A stretch of 64,000 nucleotides of DNA from Hyaloscypha bicolor E (taxonomy: Eukaryota; Ascomycota; Leotiomycetes; Helotiales; Hyaloscyphaceae), in assembly GCF_002865645.1 (NCBI RefSeq), contig NW_020194684.1:5557952-5621951 (forward strand), read 5' to 3'. Under the pieces are notes generated by a model that saw only the letters and a list, made by a program, of their open reading frames with translations, was not told the DNA's origin and made no database searches. Each line of letters opens with the position of its first letter. Position 1 is the stretch's first letter. Shown piece by piece: positions 35,704-47,744 of this stretch. The position numbers and the translations under genes were made by a program.

Positions 35704-37507
35704 ATGCGACGAATCCTCACTCGGAACATTCCTGCTGTAGCAGTACGAACTCCACGCTCGGCGCCTGCTTTCAGAATGCCTTCCCCGCTCGATCACTCGA
35801 AGACTGCCACTCGCAGACTGCATGCTACAGCTCAACACCTCAAGCCCGCAGCGGCCCTAGCATTCGATTCCACCAACTATCCTACCTCCCACGAAAAAAT
35901 CCAGGATGTCCAAGATACCCCGTACTTCATTGATAACAAATTTATGAAATCAGAAGCTACCCAATTCATCGAGCTCCACGACCCTGCTACAAATAATCTC
36001 GTCACAAGGGTACCACAAAGCACAGATGCCGAGCTCAAGGCTGCTGTGGAGAGTGCAAAGAAGGCTTTCCCAGCTTGGAGGGCTACGAGCGTAATGGCGA
36101 GGCAACGAATCATGTTCAAGTTTACACAGTTAGTTAGGGACAACTGGGACAGATTGGCAGCTAGTATTACACTGGAACAAGGCAAGACCTTTGCCGGTAT
36201 GATGACTTGATCAGATATTGGGGTATAATCTTTACTAATGAGTGCAAAGATGCCAAGGGAGACGTGCTTCGTGGTTTACAAGTTGCTGAAGGAGCGTGCA
36301 ACATTCCTCAGCAAATGATGGGTGAGGTTCTAGAGGTCGCCAAGGATATGGAGACACGAAGCTACAGGGAGCCATTGGGCGTTGTAGCCTCTATCTGCCC
36401 GTTCAGTAAGTGGTATCAATTATGTGAAAGTGCCATGCTAATATCTCTGCAGATTTCCCTGCCATGATTCCTCTCTGGTCCATCCCAATTGCAACCGCCA
36501 CCGGCAATTGCCTCATCCTAAAGCCTTCAGAACGAGACCCTGGTGCGGCAATGATCCTAGCTGAATTAGCTGAGAAAGCCGGTTTCCCGCCAGGAGTGCT
36601 CAACGTTGTCCACGGTGCGGCCAAGACGGTTGATTTTATTATTGATGAGCCAGCTATCAAGGCCATCAGTTTCGTGGGCAGCAACCGCGCCGGAGAATAT
36701 ATCTTCACCCGCGGATCCGCGAATGGAAAGCGTGTGCAAGCCAATTTGGGTGCAAAGAACCACGCAGCGATCCTTCCGGATGCTAATAAGCAACATGCAC
36801 TCAACTCTATCGTGGGTGCTGCATTCGGTGCTGCTGGTCAGCGATGCATGGCTCTTAGCACTTTGGTTATGGTTGGCGAGACCAAGGACTGGCTTCCAGA
36901 ACTTGCTGAGAGCGCGAAGGCTCTGAAGGTCAACGGTGGCTTTGAGGAGGGTGCTGATTTGGGTCCTGTGATCTCACCTCAAAGCAAGGAGAGAATTGAG
37001 AGTCTCATTTCAAGTGCAGAGGAAGAGGGTGCAACCATCCTATTAGATGGTCGCGGTTACAAGCCCGCGAAGTACCTAAATGGCAACTGGGTTGGACCAA
37101 CCATTATCACAAACGTTAAGCCGCACATGAAGTGCTACCGAGAGGAGATTTTCGGTCCTGTCCTGGTCTGCTTGAATGTCGACTCACTTGATGAAGCTGT
37201 CGATCTCATCAACGCCAATGAGTACGGAAACGGTGTCGCTATCTTCACAAAATCTGGAGCCACCGCTACCGCATTTCAGAAGAACATCGAGGCTGGACAA
37301 GTGGGAATCAACGTGCCTATACCCGTTCCGCTTCCATTCTTCTCATTTACTGGAAACAAAAAGAGTATTGCTGGAGGTGGTGTGAGCACTTTTTATGGAA
37401 AGCCTGGATTACAATTTTACACCCAGCTTAAAACTGTAACTAGTCTTTGGAAGGCCGAGGATGCTATTTCCAAGGCGGCAGATGTTGCTATGCCTACACA
37501 CAGCTAG
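35704..37507 (+). CDS. Methylmalonate-semialdehyde dehydrogenase (acylating), mitochondrial
   Basis: ALDH6-type enzyme that turns methylmalonate or malonate semialdehyde into propionyl- or acetyl-CoA in valine and pyrimidine breakdown. Three exons, 35704-36196, 36250-36405 and 36453-37507, give 567 aa. The first 45 residues are Arg/Ser-rich, a likely mitochondrial presequence. Family signatures include [62 protein letters not shown] and the catalytic Cys348 in [23 protein letters not shown] is specific to this ALDH group. The start is the first ATG of the frame (35704); the frame extends upstream without ATG. It is divergent to dihydropyrimidinase, whose thymine-derived product feeds this enzyme. 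Confidence 0.96.
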
Positions 37508-37801
37508 ACCCTCATTTGTTGCGCAGAATGTATATTCCATCAATGATGGTTGGGAGGGTCTCGGCAAAATGGAACAACCTTGATGACAAAAGTTCTATGG
37601 TTTTCACAGATTCTACCTTAAGTATAACGGTCGTGTATGAGATCTTTGTCCCAAAACCTCCTGTAACAATTCGACTTGCTCAAAATCCTCTCAATCACTA
37701 CATCGCGACTCAACCCAACTTGGCCTCCCTAATAGCAAGTCATAGTTAATCCTCTTACACCTGCCCACATTCTCTCCCCTGCGTATCGATTCTGAAAATA
37801 A

Positions 37802-38388
37802 TCAATGCATACTGCGCATGTTTCGCGTCAATATACCAGAATTGCCCTCCATGTCCAACACCACAAACTCCGGATTCGTTTTGGCAATAACAAGCAAAAT
37901 CTCAATCCTCCCAACTCTGGATTTCCCCGCCTGCTTCCACTTGTCCAGATAGCCAACGATTCTTTGGAGCAAATCTGCAAGAGTTAATTCGTCAGTGAAA
38001 CAACAGAGGTGAAACAATAACCTCGATGAAGACGCCCATATCTGAATTTAGGAGTGATTCCAAAGTCATACTCCCCACTTCCATAGAGCTTTATATATCT
38101 TGTGCTCTCATCCTTGTACTTCAGCTGTGCTTGTAAGGGATTCGCCGGTAATCTAGGTAGAGCAGCCTCAGCTTCCTTCTTCTCCCCTCCTTCTTTAGCT
38201 TTCCTAGCTTCAACATCCACGGCATTCAAATTATTGATATCCATGCAATTCTTGGGCCTTTCTTCACTGACCACTCAGCCACTCTCTGAGAGCAATTGCT
38301 GGAGCGCCTTGGCTCGGTCGGTGGTAGGATTTGCGGAACAGAATGATCGAAGAGCTGAAAGCAACGCTGTGTCATCTGGAGGTGACAT
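37802..38388 (-). CDS. Hypothetical 20-kDa protein with an in-frame TGA codon
   Basis: I do not recognise the family. Two exons, 38388-38022 and 37974-37802, make one frame of 180 codons with a canonical 47-nt intron (donor GTTATT, acceptor TTGCAG). The N-terminus MSPPDDTALLSALRSF ends 37 codons later at TGA (38277-38275), and the same frame goes on at once with VVSEERPKNCMDINN. Charged Lys/Glu/Ala-rich sequence, LYGSGEYDFGITPKF and a C-terminal segment GYLDKWKQAGKSRVGRIEIL follow. If the TGA is real, translation could restart at Met50 (38242 region) to give about 130 aa. Explanations are a nonsense mutation, readthrough, or a base-call error. Confidence 0.55.
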
Positions 38389-38754
38389 TGCTGTGGATGA
38401 AAGGAACTTTCATGGGGTTTAAGACGAAAGCTGGACTTTGCTTTCGTCCTGAAGTGACGGTCAGAAACTGGACCCCTGCAAATACAGCCAACGAGGAGTC
38501 GAACTAAGGACAGATTGAACAGCACACTAGTGGAAGCATACACACATTCGTGTCTTCAATTCCAATGCAATGGTAATCAGAATATCAGATCGGCTCCACG
38601 CCCTCCTCTCGAAACGGCGTCACACAAGGATCAAGTACACTTGATCTCCTTCACTCCCACTATGAGATTCATTTCCATAGCTCCCCCAATGTTCCAGATG
38701 GTATCGTACACCTTGCCTCGCTCCTATTCCTTCTTCCAAGCCGTTCCCCTGCGA

Positions 38755-39502
38755 TCAACGAGAAAAGAACCTCCCAATCATTCCTCCCGCGACATTCCTC
38801 GCAATACCCCCAGTGTTCAACGCACTCCCCGCCAAATTCGACGCATGCCCAAATTTATCACACCTCGAAAACGCAAGCGTGTTCGTAACCGTCAGACTCA
38901 GCGCGATGACTAAAACCAGTTCAGCCATTTCCTCGACCATCTCCTGACACTTTCAACATACCGACAAGAGTTAACCAGATAAACTCGAGGCTGAAAATAG
39001 CCACAATCGCCAACCCAATCCAGAGCAAAGGCTGCGAGTAAAGCGCAATCCAGAAAAAGCGACTGTCAGTCGCATTGATGACCTTAGTCGAGGGATCCGA
39101 GCTCTCAAACACCCAGTGCGAGTCGCCCGTCTGCGGATCGACTTCGTTCCACCATCGGAGTCCGACGAGACGGCGCCCGGCAATGTTCTTGAGGTAGTAG
39201 AAGTCGGCTGCTAGGAGGAGGATCGTGATGATGAAGATGAGGACGCTGTGTTTGCCTAATTAGCTCAACTCCCCAAACCCCTTCGCGAAGAGAAGGAGAG
39301 AGAGAGAGAGGGTACGTACAAGTTTTTGATAAACAGCATACCGAACAGATACACCAGCAGCGAAGCTGTCGAAATATTAGCTGCTGCCTCTGGCCACGGA
39401 AGCACCACTCTTACAGATTCTGAATCCAAGGAAGAAAAGCAGCGTAATAGGATGCGAACTAAGTCGCCAGCTCAGCGAGCCAGCTGGTTGATTTTCTTCC
39501 AT
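38755..39502 (-). CDS. TVP23: Golgi membrane protein TVP23
   Basis: Small four-span membrane protein of late Golgi vesicles. Four exons, 39502-39415, 39365-39320, 39245-38962 and 38909-38755, give 190 aa, the normal size. Blocks: [20 protein letters not shown] (N-terminal span), [35 protein letters not shown], then the soluble [14 protein letters not shown] loop and [16 protein letters not shown]. The C-terminus [20 protein letters not shown] and [10 protein letters not shown] is typical. All splice joins change phase yet restore conserved sequence. An AG-dinucleotide run lies in intron 2 near 39296-39311. Function is vesicle traffic with TVP15/TVP18-type partners, known from yeast. Confidence 0.95.
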
Positions 39503-39779
39503 TGTTCGCGCGAGGTCGAAGGAGGGAGAGAGGGTGAAGACGATGCCTATGTCGTGTGCATGGCCGCGTACATTTGTAGTGCCAAAAGAAGCTACAGTAA
39601 GCTCGTACCCCTGGTGCGCTAAGCTTAAAATAAAGGCGGTGTGGCTTTTCTGCCTCCGAGCTTAAGTTATTCCCGACGAGGGGTAGCGAATAGCTTCATC
39701 TACTACTCACTTCTCTGATCTTGAACATTGAGTAATGTCCTCTATTTTCACTATGCTTATATAACCTAATTGACACGAA

Positions 39780-40796
39780 ATGACCACCAAAACGTCCACC
39801 ATCCTCCGCCGCGCCCTCCTCTACGGTACTCCCTCTCCTCCACATTTCACACCCCCTTAACCTCACTCTCCCATAGTCCCCTCCTCCTCCCCCAAATTCC
39901 TCGAGAAATCCCGCTCCCTCACCGTAGACACCGTATCCTACGACCTCGAAGACTCCGTAACGCCCTCCCAAAAGGCTTCCGCGCGCACCAACCTATTATC
40001 CTTCCTCTCCACCCCTCGTCCCCCAAACATCACCGAGCTCAGCGTACGCATAAACGCCGTCTCCTCCGGCCTCGCGCTCTCAGACCTCTCCACGATCCTC
40101 AAAGCCCCAAACTTGGATGCGCTGGTAATACCAAAAGTAAACCGCGCCTCCGACCTCCACTTCGTAACCGATGTGCTGCGACACAAACTGCCAGAGCGAC
40201 ACCCTTCAACTCCAACCTCGGAATCCAGCCCGCTGAAGATAATCGCTTTGATCGAATCAGCGGAAGCGATAACGAATTTAAATGAGATATGTAAGGCCTC
40301 GCCCTACCTAAGCGGTCTCATCTTCGCAGCGGAAGATTTCGCCCTCGATTTATCATTGACACGAACCCCGGGACTGCTCGAATTTTTATATGCGAGAAGC
40401 GCGATCGCTACCGCAGCACGAGCCCACGATCTCCCATCCACAATCGATTTAGTCTGTACCTCGTTCCGCGGTCCCGAGGGGCTGAAGACGTTAGAAGACG
40501 AGTGCTTACAAGGCAAGGGACTGGGGTTTAATGGCAAGCAGTGTATACATCCTAGCCAAGTGGCGGTTGCGCAGCGGGCGTTCGCGCCAGGCGAGAAGGA
40601 GGTGGAGTGGGCCGTGAGGATCGTGGTTGGTGATGAGAAGGCGGATGCTGGCGGACGGGGCGCCTGGACGCTGGAGGGGAAGATGATTGATGTCCCTGTT
40701 GTGGGCAAGGCGAGGGCGACGGTTAGTAGGGCGGAGTTGTGTGGGATTGATGTTGATGCTGTTAGAGAGAAGTGGAAAGAACAAGAGCCTGAGTGA
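39780..40796 (+). CDS. HpcH/HpaI aldolase, citrate-lyase beta-like (CLYBL type)
   Basis: Mg-dependent C-C lyase of the citrate lyase beta/malyl-CoA lyase family; mitochondrial CLYBL relatives cleave citramalyl-CoA. Two exons, 39780-39825 and 39877-40796, give 321 aa. Exon 1 is a short leader MTTKTSTILRRALLY. Motifs: YDLEDSVTPSQKASAR near the start, IIALIESAEAI with the acidic metal ligand, LIFAAEDFALDL, and GFNGKQCIHPSQVAVAQRAF. The substrate cannot be assigned from sequence. Codon use is GC-rich and C-ending compared with neighbours. It lies head-to-head with TVP23 (starts about 280 bp apart). Confidence 0.92.
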
Positions 40797-40928
40797 GATT
40801 TCTGTTCTTGTGATTCTTGGAGCGTTTGTACATACACGTACCAAATGTATACCAGACGAAAGTATAAACTGAGATATTAGTCCCTGTCCGGCCTGAAAGT
40901 ACAAGTAACCTGCTATTCCCCATCAATA

Positions 40929-43900
40929 CTAAAGATAAGGTTGCCAAAATGCCTGATTCTGACCGTCCCTCGCAGGATCGTATTGCTCATAACCATTTTC
41001 CTGCTCAACAGGGGTATAATTTCGCATGATCAATTGCTGCCGTTGATCAATTTCCATCAGTCGACCCTCTTCGTAACTGTCTCCTAGCTCTTCTATCTCG
41101 GAGTGCTCTAAAACCATATCAACATGGGGAGATCTCAGATTCCATGGTTCACTTTCAAGATGACCGCCATGATCTTCAAATCCTTCGTACGCATGCTGGA
41201 ACACATTGCCGATATAATCATCTGCTGGCGTATAAAAGTATCCTTCTCTTTCAGGTATATTGCTGTGTGGGAAATCTTTTAGTTCAGCGGTTGCCTCCTC
41301 CCGAGTAAGTATGTCGAGTTGCTCGTACTCAATTCTTCTCAAGTGATCTTCGTAATGTGAAGGCTCGTACGGCGTAAAATGTCGTTGCAGTTGATGAATG
41401 TAGTAAGGCTCGCTCTCCGCCTGAAGAGACGGTCTTCCACCATGATTATCGTAATCATTTTGTAGATGAGCTTGTCCAGCTGAAAATTCTCGGGCAGGCA
41501 ACCCAAGGTACGATGAGCCGTTGCTATGGAGTGCGTATACAGCTTCATGGCGTGCGGAAGACACTTCATTATCTGGTCCGGCGTGTTTAGTTGGAAGGAA
41601 AAGGGGTGCATTCTGGATTCCGGTCCCAGCTCCGCCATAGACAGCTTGGTCAATGACTTTATAATTGTCGGACAGTAAGAAAGCAGATTGACCAAGTTCG
41701 TTGCGTTGAGTTCGCATATTGAATTGATTGCCAGATTCCAAGTTCAATCGGTCTTCTCTCTCCTGTGAGGCCACTTCGGCCATGTCCCTAGGTGAGGTTC
41801 GCTGATTTGGTTCTTGGTCCACATTAGTATTTGTCTGCATACGGCCCTCAAGAGGATTTTTGAAAATTGCACCATCTCTGGCAAGTGACGGCCGAGGAAG
41901 CGGTACAGTTGTTGGGGGTCGTTTAATCCGCGCCATTTTTGCGCGTTGCAGGCGGTCGATGGGAGCACTTTTTGGCTGCTCAGGGACTCCTCCTTTCGTT
42001 GCTGTGGTAGCAATTTCCTGACCACACTCTCCAGATCTTTGCCTTTCATACCATCCTAAGTTTGGATCAAAATGCTCGATAACGATCCTTTCACGTATCA
42101 TTTCCCCTCCTCCTGTTTGTGCAATGTCATCTTTCGCGTGCGATGTATGAAACCCCTCTCCTGGATCTCGCCGATGGACTGCATGTGATGAAGTCAACTC
42201 ATGATTTCCAAGTCGAGCTGGGGAGGCGACTCTTCCACCACTTTCTGGCGTACTTGTACTTCTCGCTGGATTTCCCGTTGACCTCGTCTGGCCTCGTTTG
42301 GATGACCTGCCATAAATGTGGGGGGATGCTGCAGTCCGGCGAGCGGACATGCTTATTCCTGTATCTCGAAAGATACCAGTTTTTTCAAGCGATCTTCGGA
42401 TTGACTCGGGGGTTGAACTGGCTCTTATTCGATGGATTTTGCTCAATTTCGCGGGGTTTGCCTCTCGTGAAACCTGTGTCTCGGACCAGGAGATATTGGT
42501 CGATGCTCCTTCGGAAATTTTGCTAGTGGAATGAGGACCATACTCGAGGCGGTTGATAACAGGATTACGTCCAACAGAAGCAGAAAGGATATCTGATGTT
42601 GGCTTTGTTCTTGTAAAGTCGAGACTAGGCTTCTGAGGAGAGTCGAAGGACTGAGAACGTTCGTGGTGGCGTGCGAGATGATCGGGGTCCAGTTGATCAC
42701 TGGCAGCTGAGCGGCGGTCTTTCGCATGTGTTGATGATGCTACACTTCCTTTATTCAATGACGTGGGTTGCAATGGCATCTTGTTCGATTTGAAAAACAT
42801 CGAGATCTCGTCCTGCGCCCTTGCAGCTTTTCGTTTCTCTTTCTCCCTGGACTTTGAGATGGCCTTGTCCTCCTTCACGGATACATGCCTGCCCGAACGT
42901 TGAAGGAAATCCATCTCAGAAAATGCCAAATCAGGTACTGTAAAACACATGTCAGATTGGGATCTATATTCGAACTGAATCACATACTACCTCGGCGCTG
43001 GGCAGGAGAAGATGCCCTGCCATTTTTGAAAAGGCCGAGTCCTCGAGATGGGCGGATCTAATCGAATCAACTCGGTGCCATAGCTCAACAATCCGGTCAA
43101 CACCAACCGTTAGACGTTCCTGACCGATGCTTTTCGATGAGAAATTTCTCATCAAGTCTTCTCCCGCTTTCTTTGCAGCTTTCTTTCGATCGCCCTTCTT
43201 CTCCCTTTTCTTCCTGGGAATCCTCTCCTCTCCATCTTTTGACCGTTTTTTCACCTTCTTTTTGGGTTCATATCGATCCTCCCGCGTTTTGTGGCGTGCT
43301 CTCTTCTCAAAAGTCTCTTGCTTTGGGGTTGGCGAGGCAGAGGAGGAAGTAGATGTTCCCGCTACGGACACGACTGTCTTGGGTTTCTTTCTAGGGCGAT
43401 CGGACTCTTCTCCCTCTGCAGGAGGTTCTGTCTTAAGATCTGATCTTCTTGGTGGCTGCGGTCTCTGCCTAACAGGTACTTCGAGCAAGGAGCTATCGGA
43501 AGACGTGTGGTGCTTTCTTTTCCTCCGAGACTGCATGTCTGTAAAACTTTCCTTGGGTTCGCAAAGGCCAATCCTCACGTGCGTCTCGGGCTCGACGTGA
43601 CCTAGTGAACGAACAAAACCAAGTGTCAGCAGCACCCATCCTAATCAGCGGTGCTGGAAAGGATACTGACTTGCCGTCTTCTGCTGTGCTACATGGGAGT
43701 CTGATCTTTGCTGACTGGCTTCCTCGTCTGTTTGTACAAGCCATCTCCGAACGTAATCATTGTCCCCGCTGAGCTGACCTGCTAAGGGTTCTTGAGGAAG
43801 CTTTCCGCGAAAGCGATCGGGCTTAGACATTAATTGATCCCCCTCCTTAGCCTGATGATCCCCCCTAATTCTCGAAGTTGTTGCAGATTCTCTTCGGCGG

Positions 43901-43965
43901 CGATCGCGAGTATCGTTAGTTATGAGGCAGTCGTCACGATCAATAGAGCGATGGTGGCGATCCAT
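40929..43965 (-). CDS. Large disordered, charged hypothetical protein (probably nuclear)
   Basis: Not a family I can name. Exon 1 (43965-43671) and exon 2 (43601-42991) join in phase through GTCAGT and CTAG. Exon 2 is rich in Lys/Arg with several nuclear-localisation-like runs (KKVKKRSKDGEERIPRKKR). Exon 3 (42937-40929) encodes 669 codons, starting PDLAFSEMDFLQRSGRHV, with a REKEKRKAARAQDEISMFF helix and, near the middle, IEHFDPNLGWYERQ. The rest is Ser/Gln-rich and likely disordered, ending in an acidic region. The exon 2-3 join is out of phase by one base with the visible donor (GAG|GTAGTA) and acceptor (TTACAG|TACC). It may be two genes or contain a missing base. Confidence 0.65.
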
Positions 43966-46846
43966 TTACAAATGAAAAGAATCAAATGGTGACACAGACT
44001 TGCTCTAGAGCCCCAGCCCAACGATTGAAGAACAGTTATCGTAAGAGTTAGACATAGGAAGGAGAAATGAAGAAAACTGGTTTCCAGATACACTAGGGCA
44101 GTAGAATTGGTAATTGCCCAATTGGGAAGCAGCGACCATCATCACTACTGCAAGAGATACGAACTTGTATAGCTGGCCAGGAAGGAACACCTCTCCCAAT
44201 CTTCCATTTTATTTTGTTTAACTGGATCTTGTTTATTGCGGCTACAGAATGAGTTGTGGAGACAGAGGAAAGGAGAGAGAGTTCTAAGCGACGAAGATGT
44301 CATCCCCTTTTGCCACCACTCAATGATTGGAGCTGTCAAACTCACGGACCTCAGGAAGTCCCTGCATATGTCTGCTGGCACGCTCGAGGGAGTTCCATGC
44401 GGTAAGATTGTCTGTGGGGGAGCGACCCCGAGGAGCCAAAAAGCGGTGAGAATCACTCACACAGCCCTACGGGTTGCAGCGATCCACACATGCAGCCTGT
44501 GCTATTTTCTTGCTCTTGCCACTGAATTGACTCCCCTCCCCAAGCCCAACTGCGAGTTTGGGGAGTGCCACTGGGCTTTCTCGCCCCTCACCTGACGTAG
44601 ATGTCCTGCGAGTAATGCTGTGAGAGGTGAGCAATCGCGGAGGATAAGCTTTCCCAGGGCATCGGGACGCTACACACGATCTGCAAAAGCTGTGTCCCAC
44701 GCTAGCTCAGCCTAAACCAACATCATCGATGGGTTTGAGTAGCTATCAATGAAAAGAATTGGCAGTAGTGGCGAGATAAGAGAGCTCTTTCGGCGACCAG
44801 ATCTGAATCCGTGCTTCGGCAGCCAGCCGCTCGCTCGGCTCTGGACCCTATCCCCTTGCCGACTCCCCTGCCGCGTCAGGTCTCAGAAACGGATGCAGAT
44901 GCCAGCCGGATGAGCGACAGCTACTGTACGCGACAGCAGAGAGTCGAGGGGAAGGGGGGGGGAGGGGGCCGGGGGCAATTAATAATTGATTCCCCAATTT
45001 GTTCGATCGAGGTGCTGTGATTCCTCAATGGGGTTAAGGGATCTCGCGTGCGTATGGAGTGGAGTGGAGTGGAGTGAGTGGTGCGGCGCGATGCGGTGTG
45101 GATGGAGGAGAGCAGCGCAAGGAGGGGAGTTGAGATTTTGCTTGCTCCATGGGTGATAGGTGATGGGTGCTGGGTTGTGGGTGCTGGGTGATGACAGGCA
45201 CGTAGCGCAATTGTTCGGGCCAAGGTCGTTCGCGGGACCAGGAAGGGGTCTTTTTTGGACAGGGGCCAGAAAAACGCAAGGCTTGCTTGCTTATCGATAA
45301 CAACCTGGGACCCCACGTTGACTTGACCTGTGCGCGCACCCAAGAAGCGAAACCACAGCCAAAGAAGCAGCTCTCTCGGGAGTTTGGAGCATCGCGGGCC
45401 CGCGGCCCCATCCTTCTGCTTCCCCCCCCCCTCGAACAACGGCCTTCCTCTCCAAGACACCCTGTCTCCACAGTCGCCGACGGCGACGCCTAAGGTTAAC
45501 TCAGCACTGCACATGAAGAGAGAGGTAACGACGATGCTGCTGCTGCACCTGCACAAACACACCCCTGACCAGAATTGCCATGCCCACAACGCCCAGTTGG
45601 ACCGCCCCTCGCTGATGCAAACTCAAACCTGCTCGCCGTTGCATTTCTGCTCCTCAGTCTGCGTATTTAGGCGTGATGCCGGAGCCCCGTTCGAGCGTCT
45701 CGGCGATAGCTGCTGTGATCGAGTGATTGGAGCTCCATTGCCTCCCCCAATGCTGCTCCTGGGCAATAGCATGGAGATGTGGGTGCAGTGCGCCAGCAGC
45801 AGCCCAGATGCGGAGCCCTACAGATACCCCGTCTGCGTGAGATTCGCCGAGCACGCAAAACATCCCGGATGTGAGATTCGATATGCTTCTGATACCAGAC
45901 TTTTTCTCTCTCCACACTCGCAAGCCCAGTGCACCGGCCACGCCCGGAGGGGATTGACTGGAGCGCCACAACCACAGTGCGAACATGCTGAGTGCTGGCG
46001 CACAGTTGATTTCAGCCGGGCTGCTCAAGTGCTTGCCGCATTGCTGTCGCCGGACTCTGCACCAGCAAGCAAGAGGCCGCTGGATTGGAGGAACAACCTT
46101 GCTGCACACCCACACCCAGCCGCCGACGCAGGCTCGTGAGTGGCTGCAGCGCTGCTCGCTGCCAACTCCCAGGTTTCGTAAAAGCATCGACAGCCATCGA
46201 GCCAGAGTGCGCATGTCCCTTCTTGTAGGGCAGGCTGGTAGGCGCGCACGCGGACGAACGAGTCGAGGGGGACGAGGGGCGAGGGCGAGGCAGAGGCACT
46301 CAGCGCTAGCGAAATACGCGAGGAGGGGCACGTCGCAGAGTCTTCATATCCCCCGCTACTGCACCTTGCTCTTCCTCCCTCCTACATCCTCGACGCCCAC
46401 CACTTCTTTTTGCGAATTTTCCCAATTCCGCAATTTTTCCTGGTTTCCTCGTCGTGACTTCCGTTCGCACTGTCCTTTCAGTCGTCTGACCGGATCAACT
46501 TTGCGTCTCACGATCAACTAGTAACAGCAACAAAACAAACAACATTTCCATCAATCAACTCCACATTCTCTCCACTACTCTCCACTCCTCAAGAAGTTCG
46601 TCTGATCTCTCTGTGTGCTTGCGCTGACCTTGTCGATCTCATCACCTCTACCTCCAAGTCATATCACCTCTCCCTTCCTTGTCCGCTCTGCGGAGTCCTG
46701 TTTTGCCTCGATGTATCTTTCTTTGCGTGATCCGCGTTCCGTCCGTTCCCGTTCCTCCAGCACCGCCGATGGCGCGCTCTTTTGTGTGTGAGGGTGCGCG
46801 CGGAAATTGAGACTTCAGCCAGGTATCCGAGACAACATCAATCAAG
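43966..46846. other. 2.9-kb intergenic region upstream of the RNA-binding protein gene
   Basis: No supported gene. GGAGT repeats lie at 45055-45078 and a GGTG-rich minisatellite at about 45156-45195. From 45.3 to 46.3 kb it is GC-rich with long open frames on both strands that look compositional. From 46.4 kb it becomes pyrimidine-rich, as in strong fungal promoters and 5' leaders, consistent with a highly expressed gene at 46847. Confidence 0.4.
45055..45195 (+). repeat. GGAGT and GGTG-type short tandem repeats
   Basis: Tandem GGAGT units (45055-45078), then a degenerate run of GGTGATGGGTGCTGGGT-like units (about 45156-45195), lie in non-coding DNA. Confidence 0.6.
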
Positions 46847-47744
46847 ATGTCAAAACTCTTCATTGGGTAAGTTCACCTTCGCGCGTTTGCGACCCCGATC
46901 TCCTTCCTGCCTTAATCGATCGCTAACGAGAACGACTAGCGGCCTCGCATGGCACACTGATGAGAATGCTCTTCGTCAAAAGTTCGAGGAGTTCGGTGCC
47001 GTCGAGGAAGCTGTAAGTTATAGTCGTATATGCCTCTCGCAGCACGAAATAACGCTAACCCTCGTGATCCAGGTCGTCGTCAAGGATCGTGACACTGGTC
47101 GCAGCCGTGGCTTTGGTTTCGTTCGCTATACCCAGGAGGCCGATGCTGAAGCTGCGATCACCGCCATGAACAACATCGAGTGGGTTCATCAATGTGCATG
47201 AAGTTACACCAAGGCTGATGTCGTTAGGTTCGATGGTCGCACCATTCGCGTTGACAAGGCTAGTGAGCGAGGCTCTGGAGGCGGTGGCGGCGGATTTGGA
47301 GGTGGCCGTGGTGGTAAATTCTTATGCACCTAGCATTGAAGCCGTTGCTGACGAACCATAGGTGGAGGATACGGAGGTGGCCGTGGCGGTGGTGGATATG
47401 GTGGTAGGATTCAAAGGGATCCAAGGCCATGACCGTCACTAACATTGATACAGGAGGCGGATATGGTGGTGGTGATCGTCAACAGGGAGGCTATGGTATG
47501 TGTACTCGGCTTCTGTCGATATATCAAACATGCTAACATTCTGTAGGCGGAGGTCAAGGCGGCTATGGTGGCGGCGGTGGTGGATATGGCGGTGGCGGCG
47601 GCGGTGAGTTGTCCTCGTCGGCATTCGTCGACATAGGGAGATTGATCAAACAAATGCTGACCGTCAGACAAAGGATACTCTGGTGGTGGGGGATATGGTG
47701 GAGGAGAGCAGCAAAGCCAGGGCGGTGGTGGCCGATGGCAGTAA
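46847..47744 (+). CDS. Glycine-rich RNA-binding protein (single RRM plus Gly-rich tail)
   Basis: Eight exons encode 136 aa: 46847-46866, 46940-47012, 47073-47179, 47228-47313, 47362-47403, 47454-47495, 47547-47603 and 47668-47744. The RRM (residues 1-75) has RNP2 LFIGGL and RNP1 RGFGFVRY, as in plant GRP and animal CIRBP/RBM3 proteins. The tail is Gly/Tyr with RGG-like units. Exons 5, 6 and 7 (42, 42 and 57 nt) each code only tail repeats and start and end in phase 1, so each can be skipped without shifting frame. A long pyrimidine-rich leader suggests high expression. Role is RNA chaperoning or stress response by family analogy. Confidence 0.93.

Noticed and set aside
38515..38913. 132-codon plus-strand frame opposite the 3' end of TVP23
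   Set aside because: Antisense shadow; basic Arg/Pro-rich product without family resemblance, while TVP23 on the other strand is certain.
45330..46331. Long open frames on both strands (up to 269 codons) in the GC-rich region upstream of the RNA-binding protein gene
   Set aside because: Sequence is low in stop codons because of composition; the products have odd Cys/Trp/His content, no introns and no recognisable domain on either strand.
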